A stretch of 64,000 nt of DNA. Source: Ferrovibrio sp. GTDB lineage: Bacteria > Pseudomonadota > Alphaproteobacteria > Ferrovibrionales > Ferrovibrionaceae. How positions within the stretch are numbered: position 1 is the first letter of the stretch; every line of letters begins with the position of its first letter. Position numbers and translations under genes: made by a program. The notes under the pieces were generated by a model, which saw nothing but the letters and a program-made list of their open reading frames with translations, was not told the origin of the DNA and made no database searches. The stretch spans positions 31,490 to 95,489 of the forward strand of contig NZ_JAGOLP010000010.1 of the NCBI RefSeq assembly GCF_017994015.1. The letters are read 5' to 3'. This document shows positions 29,821 to 39,914 of the stretch, piece after piece.

Positions 29821-30147
29821 GCCTGATCGTAGCAGCCGCCTTTGCAGCAGACTTTGCATGTCCCGTCGGCCATCGGCGACGCAATAGACAATCACCTGCT
29901 GGCCCATCACGCGGTAGATAATGCGATAGGGTTTAAAATGGGCTTCGCGGAAATCCGTGATGCCAAGCGCCTGCAATTCCTTGGGCGCATGGCCACGCAT
30001 CGGCAGCTGTGCGAGCCGCAGGCAGGCAGCTTCAAGCCGTTGCAGTAAAGCATCAGCCTTCTGCAAGCCATCCTGCGCGGCAACAAAGTAATGGATATCG
30101 AGAATATCCCGCTCGGCAGCCTCGGCCAGAAAAACCTCGTAGCGCAA
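29812..30147 (-). CDS. ParE/RelE-family toxin
   Basis: A 111-residue toxin of a type II toxin-antitoxin system. RYEVFLAEAAERDILDIHYFVA and the C-terminal YRIIYRVMGQQVIVYCVADGRRD match ParE, which targets gyrase. It lies seven bases downstream of its antitoxin gene, in the usual antitoxin-first order. Confidence 0.87.
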   Translation of the reverse strand: MRYEVFLAEAAERDILDIHYFVAAQDGLQKADALLQRLEAACLRLAQLPMRGHAPKELQALGITDFREAHFKPYRIIYRVMGQQVIVYCVADGRRDMQSLLQRRLLRSGSE

Positions 30148-30154
30148 AGCCGGC

Positions 30155-30427
30155 CTAATCCTTTAAGCGCGCCCGGATGGAAGCGAAAGCCTGTTTTGCC
30201 GGCTTGATCCTGCCAGCTTCAACCTGCTGCGTGGTCAGCGCCAGCACTTTCAGCAAAGCCAGGGTTTCCTGGGTCTGTTCGTAGCTGGCGATATCCTGCA
30301 ACACCGCCTTGGCCTCGCCATGCAGGGTGACGATCACCGGTTCGCCATGATCGGCCAATTCACGGATGACATCCGGCGCATGCGCCTTGAGGTAACTTAT
30401 CGGCTTCACCCGGTCGGCGAGTTTCAT
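30155..30427 (-). CDS. Phd/YefM-family antitoxin
   Basis: A 90-residue antitoxin: MKLADRVKPISYLKAHAPDV and EPVIVTLHGEAKAVLQDIASYEQ are the Phd DNA-binding domain; the C-terminal half would wrap the ParE-like toxin. It probably represses its own promoter, where two TAGACC copies lie upstream. Confidence 0.88.
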   Translation of the reverse strand: MKLADRVKPISYLKAHAPDVIRELADHGEPVIVTLHGEAKAVLQDIASYEQTQETLALLKVLALTTQQVEAGRIKPAKQAFASIRARLKD

Positions 30428-30458
30428 GGTCCGGCCCTTCTTCGTGATGGGCTAAAGA

Positions 30459-30475
30459 TAGACCGAATTTAGACC
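30459..30475. promoter_or_regulatory. Possible operator of the Phd/ParE-like pair
   Basis: TAGACC occurs at 30459-30464 and 30470-30475, an 11-base period, in the short region between the antitoxin start and the ftsK stop. Spacing and position would suit Phd-type autoregulation, but the match is short. Confidence 0.25.
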
Positions 30476-30487
30476 AGCGTGAAGCCC

Positions 30488-33058
30488 CTACTCCGCCGCC
30501 TCGATATCGCGGGCCAGCACTTCGCGTTTGCCGACATGGTTGGCGGTGCCGACCACGCCTTCCTTTTCCATGCGTTCCATGATGCGGGCGGCGCGGTTAT
30601 AGCCGATCTGCAAATGGCGCTGGATGAAGCTGGTGCTGGCCTTGCGCTCGCGGCAGACCAGGGCCACGGCCTGATCGTAGAGCGTGTCGCTCTCGTCGCC
30701 ATCCTCGCTGCCACCCATGCCGGGCAGGCCGAACTTGCTTTCGTTATCGGTGGTCACGGCTTCGACATAGACCGGCTCGCCCTGGTCCTTCAGAATCTTG
30801 ACCACACGTTCAACTTCCTCGTCGGTGACGAAGGGGCCATGCACACGCTGGATACGGCCGGCGCCGGGCATGTAGAGCATGTCGCCCATGCCGAGCAATT
30901 GCTCGGCACCCATCTCGCCCAGAATGGTGCGGCTATCGATCTTGGAGGTGACCTGGAACGAGATGCGGGTGGGGAAATTGGCCTTGATGGTGCCGGTGAT
31001 GACATCCACCGAAGGCCGTTGCGTCGCCATGATGAGGTGGATGCCGGCGGCACGCGCCATCTGCGCCAGGCGCTGGATCGCGGCTTCGATATCCTTGCCG
31101 GCCACCAGCATCAGGTCGGCCAGCTCATCCACAATCACCACGATGAAGGGCAGCGGATTGAGATCGAGCGGGCGTTCCTCGAAGATCGGCTTGCCGGTTT
31201 GCGGATCGAAACCGGTCTGCACCGTGCGGCCCAGGGCCTCGCCCTTGACGCGGGCCTGCGCCAGCCGTTCGTTATAGGAAGCGATATTGCGCACGCCGAG
31301 TTCCGACATCTTGCGATAGCGGTCCTCCATCTCGCGCACGGTCCATTTCAGCGCCACCACCGCCTTGCCCGGCTCGGTCACCACCGGCGCCAGCAGATGC
31401 GGGATACCGTCATAAACCGACAATTCCAGCATCTTCGGATCGACCATGATGAAGCGGCACTGATCCGGGGTGAGGCGATACAGCAGGCTGAGGATCATGG
31501 TGTTGATCGCCACCGACTTGCCCGAGCCGGTGGTGCCGGCCACCAGCAGATGCGGCATGCGGGTGAGATCGGCAATGGCCGGCGCGCCGCCGATATCCTT
31601 GCCCAAAGCCAAAGCCAGCTTGTTGGATGAATTCTCGAATTCGGCCGAAGCCAGCAATTCGCGCAGGTAAACCGTCTCGCGCTTGGCATTGGGCAATTCG
31701 ATGCCGATGGCGTTGCGGCCCGGGATCACTGCAACACGGGCGGAGAGTGCGCTCATCGAGCGGGCGATATCATCTGCCAGACCGATGACACGGCTGGATT
31801 TGGTGCCGGGCGCCGGCTCAAGTTCATACAGCGTCACCACCGGGCCGGGGCGCACCTTGACGATCTCACCCTGCACGCCGAATTCGCTGAGCACGGATTC
31901 CAGCATCCGCGCATTCTGCTCCAGCGCTTCCTCGTTGATCTTCTCGCGCACAGCATCGGCCGGCGGTGGCTTGAGCAGGCCCAGTTCGGGCAATTCAAAA
32001 TTGCTGCCATCGCCCAGCTTGAGGCTGGGTTGCGCCTCGGCGGCCACCCGCTTGCCCGGCTTGGGCCGCTCCTGACGGCGCTCAACCCGGCTGGCTTCAT
32101 CCAGTTTACGCGCCGGCGGCAGGGTCATCGCCTCGCGGCCACGCTCCTCGGCATCCTCGTCATCCAGATAGGCGTCGTCATCGGCCTCGATCTCATCGGC
32201 CTGCGGCGGCTGCTTGGCGCGCGCGGTCAGGCGCGGCTCGGCGCGTTTCACGGCGCGGGCCTGTTCGGGCGCCGGGGTTGCGTAATCGTCATCCTCGGCA
32301 TCCACGGCGCGGCGCGCAAACACGGCGCCGAAACCGGCCTTGACCCGGCCCATGAAATCCTGCGCCTCGGCGCCGGCGCGGATCGCCGCCCGGCCGCCCT
32401 GATACAGGCCCTGCGCGGTCAGCCCGGCAGTGGCAGCAGCGCCGAAACCGATGCCGCTGCCAACCTGGCGCCATTCACCCAGCGACAGGCCGGAGCAGAA
32501 ATAGAAACACACCGCCGCCAGGCCAAGGCAGAGCGCACCCGGCAACACGGCGGAAATCGGCAGGCCGAACTGCACCGCCAGCGGCACCAGCTGGCGATAC
32601 ATCAGCCAGTCGCCCAGGATGCCGCCCAGGCCAGTGCGTAAAGTCCAGGAAGCCGGCAACGGCAAAGCGGCGGCAAAGGCGGCCGAAAGCAGCAGGGTGA
32701 GCGGCACCAGCGCCACATTCAGCCACCAGCGCGGCAGGCCACGATGCGAGGCAACCCGGAAACCCCAGGTGGCCAGCAACGCCACCAGCAGCCAGGCCGA
32801 AAGCCCCAGGGTTTGCAGCAGCAGATCAGACAGATAGGCGCCGGGCCGGCCAAGCCAGTTCTGCGCCAATTCGCGGGTGGCGTGGTTCAGGTTCGGATCG
32901 GCTTCGGTATAGGTGGCCAGCGCCAACGCCAGCAGGAAGCCGCAGCCGAGCAGCAACACGCCGCCGCCCTCCTGCGCCCGCTGGCGCATGAAGCTGTCAA
33001 ATCCCTGCGGGAAAAACCGCGGTTTCCGAGCCGATTTGGCACGCATGCCGCCCCTCAT
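30488..33058 (-). CDS. ftsK: DNA translocase FtsK
   Basis: FtsK pumps DNA at the septum and activates XerCD at dif. The 856-residue product has about four N-terminal membrane segments, a moderately long acidic/Pro linker (~240-350), the RecA-like motor with Walker A GTTGSGKS (Lys514), and a C-terminal gamma winged helix ([20 protein letters not shown]) that reads KOPS. ATG at 33058 has GGAGG eight bases upstream, so it is preferred over 33079 or 33046. Confidence 0.96.
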   Translation of the reverse strand: MRGGMRAKSARKPRFFPQGFDSFMRQRAQEGGGVLLLGCGFLLALALATYTEADPNLNHATRELAQNWLGRPGAYLSDLLLQTLGLSAWLLVALLATWGFRVASHRGLPRWWLNVALVPLTLLLSAAFAAALPLPASWTLRTGLGGILGDWLMYRQLVPLAVQFGLPISAVLPGALCLGLAAVCFYFCSGLSLGEWRQVGSGIGFGAAATAGLTAQGLYQGGRAAIRAGAEAQDFMGRVKAGFGAVFARRAVDAEDDDYATPAPEQARAVKRAEPRLTARAKQPPQADEIEADDDAYLDDEDAEERGREAMTLPPARKLDEASRVERRQERPKPGKRVAAEAQPSLKLGDGSNFELPELGLLKPPPADAVREKINEEALEQNARMLESVLSEFGVQGEIVKVRPGPVVTLYELEPAPGTKSSRVIGLADDIARSMSALSARVAVIPGRNAIGIELPNAKRETVYLRELLASAEFENSSNKLALALGKDIGGAPAIADLTRMPHLLVAGTTGSGKSVAINTMILSLLYRLTPDQCRFIMVDPKMLELSVYDGIPHLLAPVVTEPGKAVVALKWTVREMEDRYRKMSELGVRNIASYNERLAQARVKGEALGRTVQTGFDPQTGKPIFEERPLDLNPLPFIVVIVDELADLMLVAGKDIEAAIQRLAQMARAAGIHLIMATQRPSVDVITGTIKANFPTRISFQVTSKIDSRTILGEMGAEQLLGMGDMLYMPGAGRIQRVHGPFVTDEEVERVVKILKDQGEPVYVEAVTTDNESKFGLPGMGGSEDGDESDTLYDQAVALVCRERKASTSFIQRHLQIGYNRAARIMERMEKEGVVGTANHVGKREVLARDIEAAE

Positions 33059-33105
33059 CCAATAAACCTCCGCCGACACGGCACACGCCTGCGCCAGCCT
33101 GTCAA

Positions 33106-34326
33106 TTAACCCCCCAAAACCTTACTGAACCGTTGCATTGCCTCGCGGGTCTGCTCCAATTCGCAAACCAGGGCGACGCGCAGGTAAGGCTTGCCGGCGG
33201 CGGCCGACACCGCATCGCCCGTGTCTCGCACCAGATAGGCGCCCGGCAGGGTGCGCAGGCCGGCTTCGCGCCACAGCTTCACAGCGGCCGCCTCGCCATC
33301 GCCCACATCGAGCCACAGATAAAAGCCGCCAGCCGGCCGGTAGAAGCCGAAACGGTTGCCCAGGATGCTTTGCGCTATGTCGAATTTCTCGCGATAGAGC
33401 GTGCGGTTGGCTTCAACATGGCTTTCCTCGCGCCACAGCTCGGTGGAGGCTTCCACCACCGGCATCATCATGCCGGCACAGCCATAATTGCGCAGCTTGA
33501 TGAATTCCTGCGTGATACGCGCATCGCCGGCACAGAAGCCGGAGCGCAGGCCGGGCGCCGAGGAGCGTTTCGACAGCGAATGGAACACCACCACATTGTT
33601 CAACGCAGCATCGCCGGCCCGCCCGCCACTCAGCGCCATGGCGGCTTCCAGGCCACCCGGCGGCGGCGCGGCATCGTAGATTTCGGCGTAACATTCATCG
33701 AAGGCGATGACAAAATCATATTGCCGCGCCAGTTCGATCAGGCGGGTGAGGTAATCCAGGCTGGCCACGGTGCCTTGCGGATTGGCCGGCGAGCAGAGAT
33801 AGACCAGCGCGGTGCGCGCCAGGATCTCCGGCGCCACGCCGGCAAAATCCGGCAAAAAGCCGTTCTCGGCGCTGGCCGGCACAAACACCGCCTCGGCGCC
33901 GCTGGCCGCCGTGGCGCCGATATAGGCCTGATAAAACGGGTTCGGCATCAGCACTGCCGGGCGCTGGCCGTTTTTCTGCGGCGGCACCACCACCTGGGCC
34001 AGCATGTAGAGCCCTTCGCGGGTGCCGTTCAGCGCCACGATCTGGCGTTCGGGATCAAGCAGCGCATCAGGCAGGGCATAGCGCCGCTTGAGCCAATCGG
34101 CACAGGCGGCGCGGAAAGCCGGCGAGCCATTGGCGGTGGGATAGCGGCTCAGCGCCGAAAGATCGCGGGTCAGCGCCGCCGGCACGATATCCGGCAACGG
34201 ATGCTGCGGCTCGCCCACCGACAGATTGATCGGCGTCAGGCCATGGCTGGCAGGCTCGCTGTCGAGCAATGCCCGCAGACGCTGAAATGGATAGTCGGAA
34301 AGAATCTCTAGATTGCTATTCAGCAT
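33106..34326 (-). CDS. dapC: Class I/II aminotransferase, DapC-like (succinyldiaminopimelate transaminase)
   Basis: A 406-residue PLP enzyme, in lysine/diaminopimelate synthesis if DapC. It opens [17 protein letters not shown], has [44 protein letters not shown] and the PLP Lys253 in [15 protein letters not shown]. This pattern matches alphaproteobacterial DapC more than AspC. Substrate assignment is inferred from resemblance. Confidence 0.82.
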   Translation of the reverse strand: MLNSNLEILSDYPFQRLRALLDSEPASHGLTPINLSVGEPQHPLPDIVPAALTRDLSALSRYPTANGSPAFRAACADWLKRRYALPDALLDPERQIVALNGTREGLYMLAQVVVPPQKNGQRPAVLMPNPFYQAYIGATAASGAEAVFVPASAENGFLPDFAGVAPEILARTALVYLCSPANPQGTVASLDYLTRLIELARQYDFVIAFDECYAEIYDAAPPPGGLEAAMALSGGRAGDAALNNVVVFHSLSKRSSAPGLRSGFCAGDARITQEFIKLRNYGCAGMMMPVVEASTELWREESHVEANRTLYREKFDIAQSILGNRFGFYRPAGGFYLWLDVGDGEAAAVKLWREAGLRTLPGAYLVRDTGDAVSAAAGKPYLRVALVCELEQTREAMQRFSKVLGG

Positions 34327-34444
34327 TGTAAATCAAGCAGTTGAGGGGGCGAATCGGGGATGGCGCGAATCGGCCCAGCCTAACCCCGCCGGAGTCGCGC
34401 CGCAAGCTGATAGGCAGCGGCGCCGGCCATGCTACAATCGGATC

Positions 34445-34720
34445 ATGACCGAGCCCGCCTCGCCAAGCTGTGCTGCGCGTTTTGCGCCGGATGCCTATAT
34501 GGGCTTCCTGCCGCAAGCCGAATTGCAGGCCTGCCTGGCCGAATTATGGCGCCTGGCGCCGGATGCCGATGCTCGGCAGCTTGTTGCCGCCCGGCTCGGC
34601 GGGCAGATATCAGGCCAGCCCGAGCCGGATGCCGCCGCCTTCCAGGCTTTGCTCACGGCCAGCCTGCCGAAAATCCGCGACGATGCGCTGCATGCGGCTT
34701 TGCTTGGCCTGCGGCGCTAA
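34445..34720 (+). CDS. Small hypothetical protein
   Basis: A 91-residue, Ala/Leu-rich protein (MTEPASPSCAARFAPDAYMG ... LPKIRDDALHAALLGLRR), probably helical. I recognise no family. It is followed nine bases later by the DUF3291 gene, so they may share a transcript. The ~118 bases upstream hold no further gene. Confidence 0.5.
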   Translation: MTEPASPSCAARFAPDAYMGFLPQAELQACLAELWRLAPDADARQLVAARLGGQISGQPEPDAAAFQALLTASLPKIRDDALHAALLGLRR

Positions 34721-34729
34721 ACTGCCGCC

Positions 34730-35302
34730 ATGCAGCATCGCGTAGCACTCTACACCTTTGGCATCTTCCGGCGGCCTTCGGCCGATCCGGCCAATGCCGG
34801 CTTCCATGCCCGCAACGATGCCAACCTGGCCGCCGCCGAAAGCGCCCAGGGCTTCATCGCCCGCTCGGGCTATGCCGGCGATCTCGGGCCGCCAAGCTGG
34901 GGCGCGCATGCCTATCCGCGTTTTTATGTGCAGCACGCCGATGCGCATTCGCCCTCCACCCTGTCGCTGTGGCGCGACCTGGAGGCGCCGTTTGCCTTCA
35001 GCTATCACGGCATCCATGCCGAAGCCCTGGCGCATGGCCGCGAGTGGTTTCTGCAACCTGTGCCGCCGCCGCAAAAGCCGGCCTGGCCGCCCTATGTGCT
35101 GTGGTGGCTGGCCGCCGATCACCAGCCGGACTGGCAGGAAGCCGTGGCCCGGCTCGAAGCCCTGCATGATCACGGCGCCACGCCGCAAGCCTTCACCTGG
35201 AAAACCCCGTTCGACGCCGCAGGTAGGCCGGTGATGCTCGACCGCGACGCGGTGCGGCATTATGCCGGGCTTAACCTGGCGCGACAGCAGGGGGTGGGCT
35301 AG
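34730..35302 (+). CDS. DUF3291 family protein
   Basis: A 190-residue cytoplasmic protein matching the DUF3291 pattern: LYTFGIFRRP, GFIARSGYAGD, STLSLWRDLEAPFAFSYHG and HAEALAHGREWF. The fold is related to the dimeric alpha-beta barrel type; function is unknown. It is followed by tRNA-Phe on the opposite strand. Confidence 0.7.
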   Translation: MQHRVALYTFGIFRRPSADPANAGFHARNDANLAAAESAQGFIARSGYAGDLGPPSWGAHAYPRFYVQHADAHSPSTLSLWRDLEAPFAFSYHGIHAEALAHGREWFLQPVPPPQKPAWPPYVLWWLAADHQPDWQEAVARLEALHDHGATPQAFTWKTPFDAAGRPVMLDRDAVRHYAGLNLARQQGVG

Positions 35303-35321
35303 CAGTATTTGGCGGGGAAAA

Positions 35322-35397
<76 letters not shown>

Positions 35398-35454
35398 ATA
35401 CCGGCCGCGCCGGCTGGCGCAACGGGGTGTTACAAAAGGGCGTAACGGGGCGCG

Positions 35455-35483
35455 GTTATAGACAAACTCCCCCCGCCTGTCCA
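35455..35483 (-). promoter_or_regulatory. Predicted promoter of tRNA-Phe
   Basis: Minus strand: -35 TGGACA (35483-35478), 17-base spacer, -10 TATAAC (35460-35455), five of six to consensus in each. It would start about 50 bases before the mature tRNA 5' end. Confidence 0.6.
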
Positions 35484-35528
35484 TATATCCGGGGCCAGAA
35501 AAAAGCCGCCCGGGGCATTGTTGTCAAA

Positions 35529-36305
35529 ATGATCGAAAATCACGCCATCCTGGTGCGCGGCCTGAGCAAAAGCTATGGCAAGCCGCCGAATCTGGTGCCG
35601 GCGGTGGCCGGCATCGACTTTAGCGTAGCGCGCGGCAGCACCACGGCGCTGCTGGGCGGCAATGGCGCCGGCAAGACCACCACCATCGCCATGCTGCTGG
35701 GGCTGCTGAAGCCGAGCGCGGGCAGCGTCACCGTGCTGGGCGCCGATATGGAGCGCCAGCGCCATCTGGTGCTGCCGCGGATGAATTTCTCCTCGCCCTA
35801 TGTTGATCTGCCGCACCGGCTGACCGTGGGGCAGAATCTGCGCATCTTTGCCCAGCTTTACGATGTGGCCGAGCCGGCCAAGCGCATTGCCGACCTGGCC
35901 GAGGTGCTGGATTTCAGCCATCTGCTGCAACGCCCCGCCGGCGCGCTTTCGGCCGGCCAGAAAACCCGGGTGGCGCTGGCCAAGGCCCTGATCAACAAGC
36001 CGGAATTGCTGCTGCTGGACGAGCCGACGGCGAGCCTGGACCCGGATACCGCCGATTGGGTGCGCGGCCTTTTGGAGCGCTATCGCGCCGAGCGCGGCGC
36101 CACCTTGCTGCTGGCCTCGCATAACATGGCCGAGGTGGAGCGGCTGGCCGATCAGGTGCTGATGATGAAGCAGGGCCGCATCGTGGATCGCGGCACCCCG
36201 GCGGAATTGCTGGCGCGTTATGGCCGCGACGATCTGGAACAGGTTTTCCTGGATATTGCACGCGGCCAGGGCAAGGCGGCCGAAATTCACGGGTCTCTGG
36301 TGTAA
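35529..36305 (+). CDS. ABC exporter ATP-binding protein
   Basis: A 258-residue nucleotide-binding subunit: Walker A GGNGAGKTT (43-51), signature LSAGQKTRVALAKAL, Walker B LLLLDEPTASLDPDTADW, and switch His in LLASHNMAEVERL. It belongs with the ABC-2 type drug or polysaccharide exporters (NodI/CcmA-like). The ATG at 35529 is the first that fits the family start; the permease follows 13 bases after the stop. Confidence 0.92.
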   Translation: MIENHAILVRGLSKSYGKPPNLVPAVAGIDFSVARGSTTALLGGNGAGKTTTIAMLLGLLKPSAGSVTVLGADMERQRHLVLPRMNFSSPYVDLPHRLTVGQNLRIFAQLYDVAEPAKRIADLAEVLDFSHLLQRPAGALSAGQKTRVALAKALINKPELLLLDEPTASLDPDTADWVRGLLERYRAERGATLLLASHNMAEVERLADQVLMMKQGRIVDRGTPAELLARYGRDDLEQVFLDIARGQGKAAEIHGSLV

Positions 36306-36318
36306 GGCGGCGGCAGGC

Positions 36319-37131
36319 ATGAGCATTGTTATTCTGGGCTTCAGCCCCAACCGCATCGGCGCGCTGCTGCGGCGGCATTTTTATCTGCTGTTCGGCTCCT
36401 GGGTGCGGCTGGTGGATTTGATCTACTGGCCGATGGTGCAGATGCTGATGTGGGGTTTCCTGTCGCAATTCCTGATGGGCAAGGCGAGTTATATCGCCCA
36501 GGCTTTCGGGCTTTTGCTGGCCGGCATGATGCTGTGGGATTCGATGTTCCGCATCCAGCTCAGCGTGGCGATTTCCTTCCTGGAGGAAATGTGGAGCCGC
36601 AATCTCGGCAACCTGTTTGTCAGCCCGCTGCGGCCGAGCGAATTCGCCGCCGCCTTGCTGACCATGGGCCTGCTGCGCACCCTGTTCAGCATGATCCCGG
36701 TCAGCCTGGCGGCCTGGTGGTTCTTTGATTTCTCAGTCTATTCGCTGGGTCTGGCGCTGGCCGGCTTCTTTGCCTCGCTCACCCTGTTCGGCTGGGCCAT
36801 CGGCCTGGCGGTGAGCGGCCTGGTGATGCGCCAGGGCCTGGGGGCCGAGAATATCGCCTGGGCTGCCGCCTTCCTGTTTTTGCCGGTGGCGGCGGTGTAT
36901 TACCCGGTCAGCGTGCTGCCGGGCTGGCTGCAATATGTCGCCTGGAGCTTCCCGCCGGCCTATGTGTTTGAGGGACTGCGCGCCCTGCTGGTGGACGGCC
37001 AGTTCCGGCCCGACCTGATGTGGGCCGCCTTCGGCCTCAATCTGCTCTATCTGGCGCTTGGCTTCGGCGCCTTCATGGCTTTGTTCGAGGCGGCGCGGCG
37101 CGGCGGGCAGTTGCTGGGCCAGGGCGAATAG
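36319..37131 (+). CDS. ABC-2 type transporter permease
   Basis: A 270-residue membrane protein with about six hydrophobic segments (LVDLIYWPMVQMLMWGFL, then VAAVYYPVSVLPGWLQYVAW), the ABC2 membrane fold. It pairs with the upstream ATPase. The exported molecule is unknown. Its TAG is directly followed by the GNAT ATG. Confidence 0.88.
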   Translation: MSIVILGFSPNRIGALLRRHFYLLFGSWVRLVDLIYWPMVQMLMWGFLSQFLMGKASYIAQAFGLLLAGMMLWDSMFRIQLSVAISFLEEMWSRNLGNLFVSPLRPSEFAAALLTMGLLRTLFSMIPVSLAAWWFFDFSVYSLGLALAGFFASLTLFGWAIGLAVSGLVMRQGLGAENIAWAAAFLFLPVAAVYYPVSVLPGWLQYVAWSFPPAYVFEGLRALLVDGQFRPDLMWAAFGLNLLYLALGFGAFMALFEAARRGGQLLGQGE

Positions 37132-37623
37132 ATGCAGCCCGGCGCCACCCCCCTGCTGAAAGCCGAAGGGCTGATCCTGCGGCCGCTGAGCCAGCGCGAT
37201 GCCGGCGCCCTGGGGCTGGAGCCGGCGGTGGCCGAAAGCCTGCTGGCCGAAGCGCAACGGGGTTCCGCCCTGCTCTGGCTGCTGGCGCCCAATCCGCGCC
37301 AGCCTGGGTTTGGCTGGATTGGCCTGCGCGGCCTGGATGGCCTGCATCGCCGCGCCAGCCTGGGTGGCCTGGTGCGGCCGGAACAGCGCCGCCAGGGCCA
37401 TATGCTGGCAGCGGCAAGGCGGGTGCTGGATTACGGCTTCCAGGACCTGCGGCTGCATCGTATCGGCGCCCGGCTCGATCCGGAGAATGCCGCCGGCCAG
37501 GCATTGCTGGCGCGGCTCGGCTTCCAGCCCGAGGGCCGGCTGCGCGGCTATCGCAGCGGCGCCGATGGTGGCCCGCGCGATGTGCTGCTGTTCAGCCGGC
37601 TGGCGAGCGATGCCGCGCCCTGA
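37132..37623 (+). CDS. GNAT family N-acetyltransferase (RimJ/RimL-like)
   Basis: A 163-residue acetyl-CoA-dependent transferase: ILRPLSQRDA start, GLVRPEQRRQGHMLAAARRV as the acetyl-CoA pyrophosphate loop (Q/RxxGxx), and LRLHRIGARLDPENAAGQALL with LGFQPEGRLRGY at the end. The substrate may be a protein N-terminus, a peptide or an antibiotic. It directly follows the ABC permease and overlaps the convergent AraC gene by 32 bases. Confidence 0.85.
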   Translation: MQPGATPLLKAEGLILRPLSQRDAGALGLEPAVAESLLAEAQRGSALLWLLAPNPRQPGFGWIGLRGLDGLHRRASLGGLVRPEQRRQGHMLAAARRVLDYGFQDLRLHRIGARLDPENAAGQALLARLGFQPEGRLRGYRSGADGGPRDVLLFSRLASDAAP

Positions 37624-38443
37624 AACGGCGCGGGCTCAGGCCGAATTGCGCCTTGAACCGGGCATTGAAGGTGGACAGGTCGCCAAAGCCGCAATCAAAG
37701 GCGATGGCGGCCACCGGCGCGCTGCTTTGGCATAGCCTGAGTGCGGCGCGGCGCAGGCGCAGATTGAGCAGATATTCATAGGGCGCCAGGCCGGTAACGC
37801 TGCGGAAACAACGCAGGAAATGATATTTGCTCATGCCGGCCACGGCGGCCAGATCATCCAGCCCAAGCGGCTCCCCGGCCTGGGCGGCGATATGCTGCAA
37901 GGCATTGCCGATGCGGCGCTGATCGCGCGCCTTGAGCACAAGGCGCGGCGCGGCCTGGCAGGAGAGCAGCGCCACCACCCGCTCGGTCAGATGAATTGCC
38001 GCCTGTTCGGCTGGCAGTTGCTGCTCGCCGGCCGCCAGCAAAGCCACCAGCGGCGCCATCAAGTCGCGCCCCGCCGGCAGCATGGCGGCCGGAAAGCGGA
38101 ACCGCGCCGAGCCGGCGGCGCTGGCGCTGATCTCGGCAAACAACTCTGGTGCCAGATGCAGCGCCAGGCAACGATCGCCGGTGGCATGATCATGGCCGCA
38201 TTCATAACAGGCGCCGGCATTGCCCAGCATCAGCGCGCCGGGATGCAGCAGGGCATGGCCGGTATCGGCGCGATAGCTGAACGATCCCTCCAGCACGGCG
38301 GCAATCGACACCTGTTCGTGCTGTTCCTCAAACGGCCGGTCAGCCGGACCGGCGCGGCAGACAAATTCGGTCAGCCGCCAGCCGCGCCCCTGCGCCATGG
38401 CGCGGGCGGCGATAGCGGGCTGGATCGGCAAAAAATCGCTCAT
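37592..38443 (-). CDS. AraC family transcriptional regulator
   Basis: A 283-residue regulator with an N-terminal cupin-like sensor (EQVSIAAVLEGSFSYRADTG, HPGALMLGNAGACYECGH) and two C-terminal helix-turn-helix motifs (LDDLAAVAGMSKYHFLRCFR; PVAAIAFDCGFGDLSTFNAR). It is divergent from the VOC gene, 86 bases away, which may be its target. Confidence 0.9.
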   Translation of the reverse strand: MSDFLPIQPAIAARAMAQGRGWRLTEFVCRAGPADRPFEEQHEQVSIAAVLEGSFSYRADTGHALLHPGALMLGNAGACYECGHDHATGDRCLALHLAPELFAEISASAAGSARFRFPAAMLPAGRDLMAPLVALLAAGEQQLPAEQAAIHLTERVVALLSCQAAPRLVLKARDQRRIGNALQHIAAQAGEPLGLDDLAAVAGMSKYHFLRCFRSVTGLAPYEYLLNLRLRRAALRLCQSSAPVAAIAFDCGFGDLSTFNARFKAQFGLSPRRFRARHRSPAG

Positions 38444-38529
38444 GAGAAAATTATAGCAACATTCCCCAAGTAGCGAAACCGCAGTTGCGCCATCCTGCCG
38501 GCCTCACCCTTTCGAAAAACGGAGTTTCC

Positions 38530-38907
38530 ATGATCAACCATCTTTCCATCGGCGTGCGCGACATCGCCCGCAGCAAAACTTTTTATGATACGGTGCTGGC
38601 GCCGCTGGGCTATCGCTGCCTGAGCAGCGGCGACACCTCGCTGGGCTATGGCGACAAGGCGGTGGTGCTGTGGATCGGCGCCAGCGACAGCCCGGTGCCG
38701 GCCGATCCCAATTCCGGGCTGCATATCTGCTTCGATGCACCCAGCCGCGCCAGCGTGGATGCCTTCCACCAGGCGGCGCTCAAGGCCAAGGGCCAGGATA
38801 ATGGCAAGCCCGGCCTGCGCCCGGATTACGATGCCGATTATTATGCCGGCTTTGTCATTGATCCGGACGGCTACCGCATCGAGGCTTATTGCGGCAAGCC
38901 GGCCTAG
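38530..38907 (+). CDS. VOC family protein (glyoxalase-like)
   Basis: A 125-residue VOC-fold protein: INHLSIGVRDIARSKTFYDT, LHICFDAPSRASVDAFHQAA and FVIDPDGYRIEAYC, two beta-alpha-beta-beta-beta modules with His/Glu metal ligands. The substrate is unknown. GGAG lies six bases before the ATG. Confidence 0.88.
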   Translation: MINHLSIGVRDIARSKTFYDTVLAPLGYRCLSSGDTSLGYGDKAVVLWIGASDSPVPADPNSGLHICFDAPSRASVDAFHQAALKAKGQDNGKPGLRPDYDADYYAGFVIDPDGYRIEAYCGKPA

Positions 38908-38914
38908 TTCGGCC

Positions 38915-39910
38915 CTAGTTCTGGGGCCAGGGCTTGAGGGCGCGGGTTTCGCCAATCCGCATCAGCCAGGCATCTTCCGGCGCATAGCCGGCGGCAGCGG
39001 CGGCGGCAAGGAAGCGGCCCGGCGGTTCAAAGGGCGGCTCGTCGGTCAGCATCACCGTGCCCCAATGCATCGCCACCAGGCGGCGCGCGCCCATATCGCG
39101 GCCCAGCATCACGCCTTCCTCCGGGTTGGCGTGATGCCCGGCCATGATAGCGCGCGGCTCATAGGCGCCAATCGGCACCAGCGCATGATCAAACGGGCCA
39201 TGGCGCCGGCCGATCTCGCGGAAAACGGCAGGGTGATAGGCCGTGTCGCCGGTGAAGCAGAGATTCAGTCCCTCGCCGGCCAGGGCAAAACCGGCCCAGA
39301 GCGTGCGGTTGGCATCAAAGGCCGTGCGTTTCGACCAATGGATTGCCGGCAGGGCCGTGATACGCAGGCCTTGCTGTTCATGCTGCTCATGCCAATCCAG
39401 TTCCACCACCTGGCCGAAGCCCAGCTTGCGGAAATAACTGCCCAGCCGCAACGGCACCACCAGCGTGGTGCGACCGCGATTGGGCAGCCGCGCCAGCGTA
39501 TCGGCGCAGAGATGATCATAATGGTTATGGCTGATCGCCAGGATGTCGATCGGCGGCAATTGCTCCGGCGTCAGGCCCGGCGCCACAAAACGCTTGGGCG
39601 ACAGGCCGCGCACCGGCCCGGCTTCGTCGCCCAGGAACGGATCAAGCAAAATCGTGCGGCCATCCAGCCGCAGCAGGAAGGCGGCATGGCCGAGCCACAT
39701 CAATGCCGGGCCGGATTGCAGCGCCTGCCAGCCGGCCAGGGCTTCATCAGGCCCAAGCGCATGATCCGGCGGCACCACCTGCGGCTGGCGCGATTGCCGC
39801 AGCATGCGGCCGATGAAACGCCAATAGGTGCCGGCATCGGGCTTCAAATGCGGGCTGCCGGGCGGATTGCGGAAGCCGCGCGCAGTGTGGTGCCAGGGTT
39901 TGTCCGTCAT
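38915..39910 (-). CDS. MBL-fold metallohydrolase (UlaG/NAPE-PLD-like)
   Basis: A 331-residue zinc hydrolase. Metal motif SHNHYDHL, later CFTGDTAYHPAVF and AMHWGTVMLTDEPP, with the N-terminal WLGHAAFLLRLDGRTILLDP typical of the UlaG/NAPE-PLD-like group. Possible substrates are phosphodiesters or lactones; the real one is unknown. It is four bases downstream of the DUF2306 gene. Confidence 0.88.
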   Translation of the reverse strand: MTDKPWHHTARGFRNPPGSPHLKPDAGTYWRFIGRMLRQSRQPQVVPPDHALGPDEALAGWQALQSGPALMWLGHAAFLLRLDGRTILLDPFLGDEAGPVRGLSPKRFVAPGLTPEQLPPIDILAISHNHYDHLCADTLARLPNRGRTTLVVPLRLGSYFRKLGFGQVVELDWHEQHEQQGLRITALPAIHWSKRTAFDANRTLWAGFALAGEGLNLCFTGDTAYHPAVFREIGRRHGPFDHALVPIGAYEPRAIMAGHHANPEEGVMLGRDMGARRLVAMHWGTVMLTDEPPFEPPGRFLAAAAAAGYAPEDAWLMRIGETRALKPWPQN

Positions 39911-39914
39911 CGCT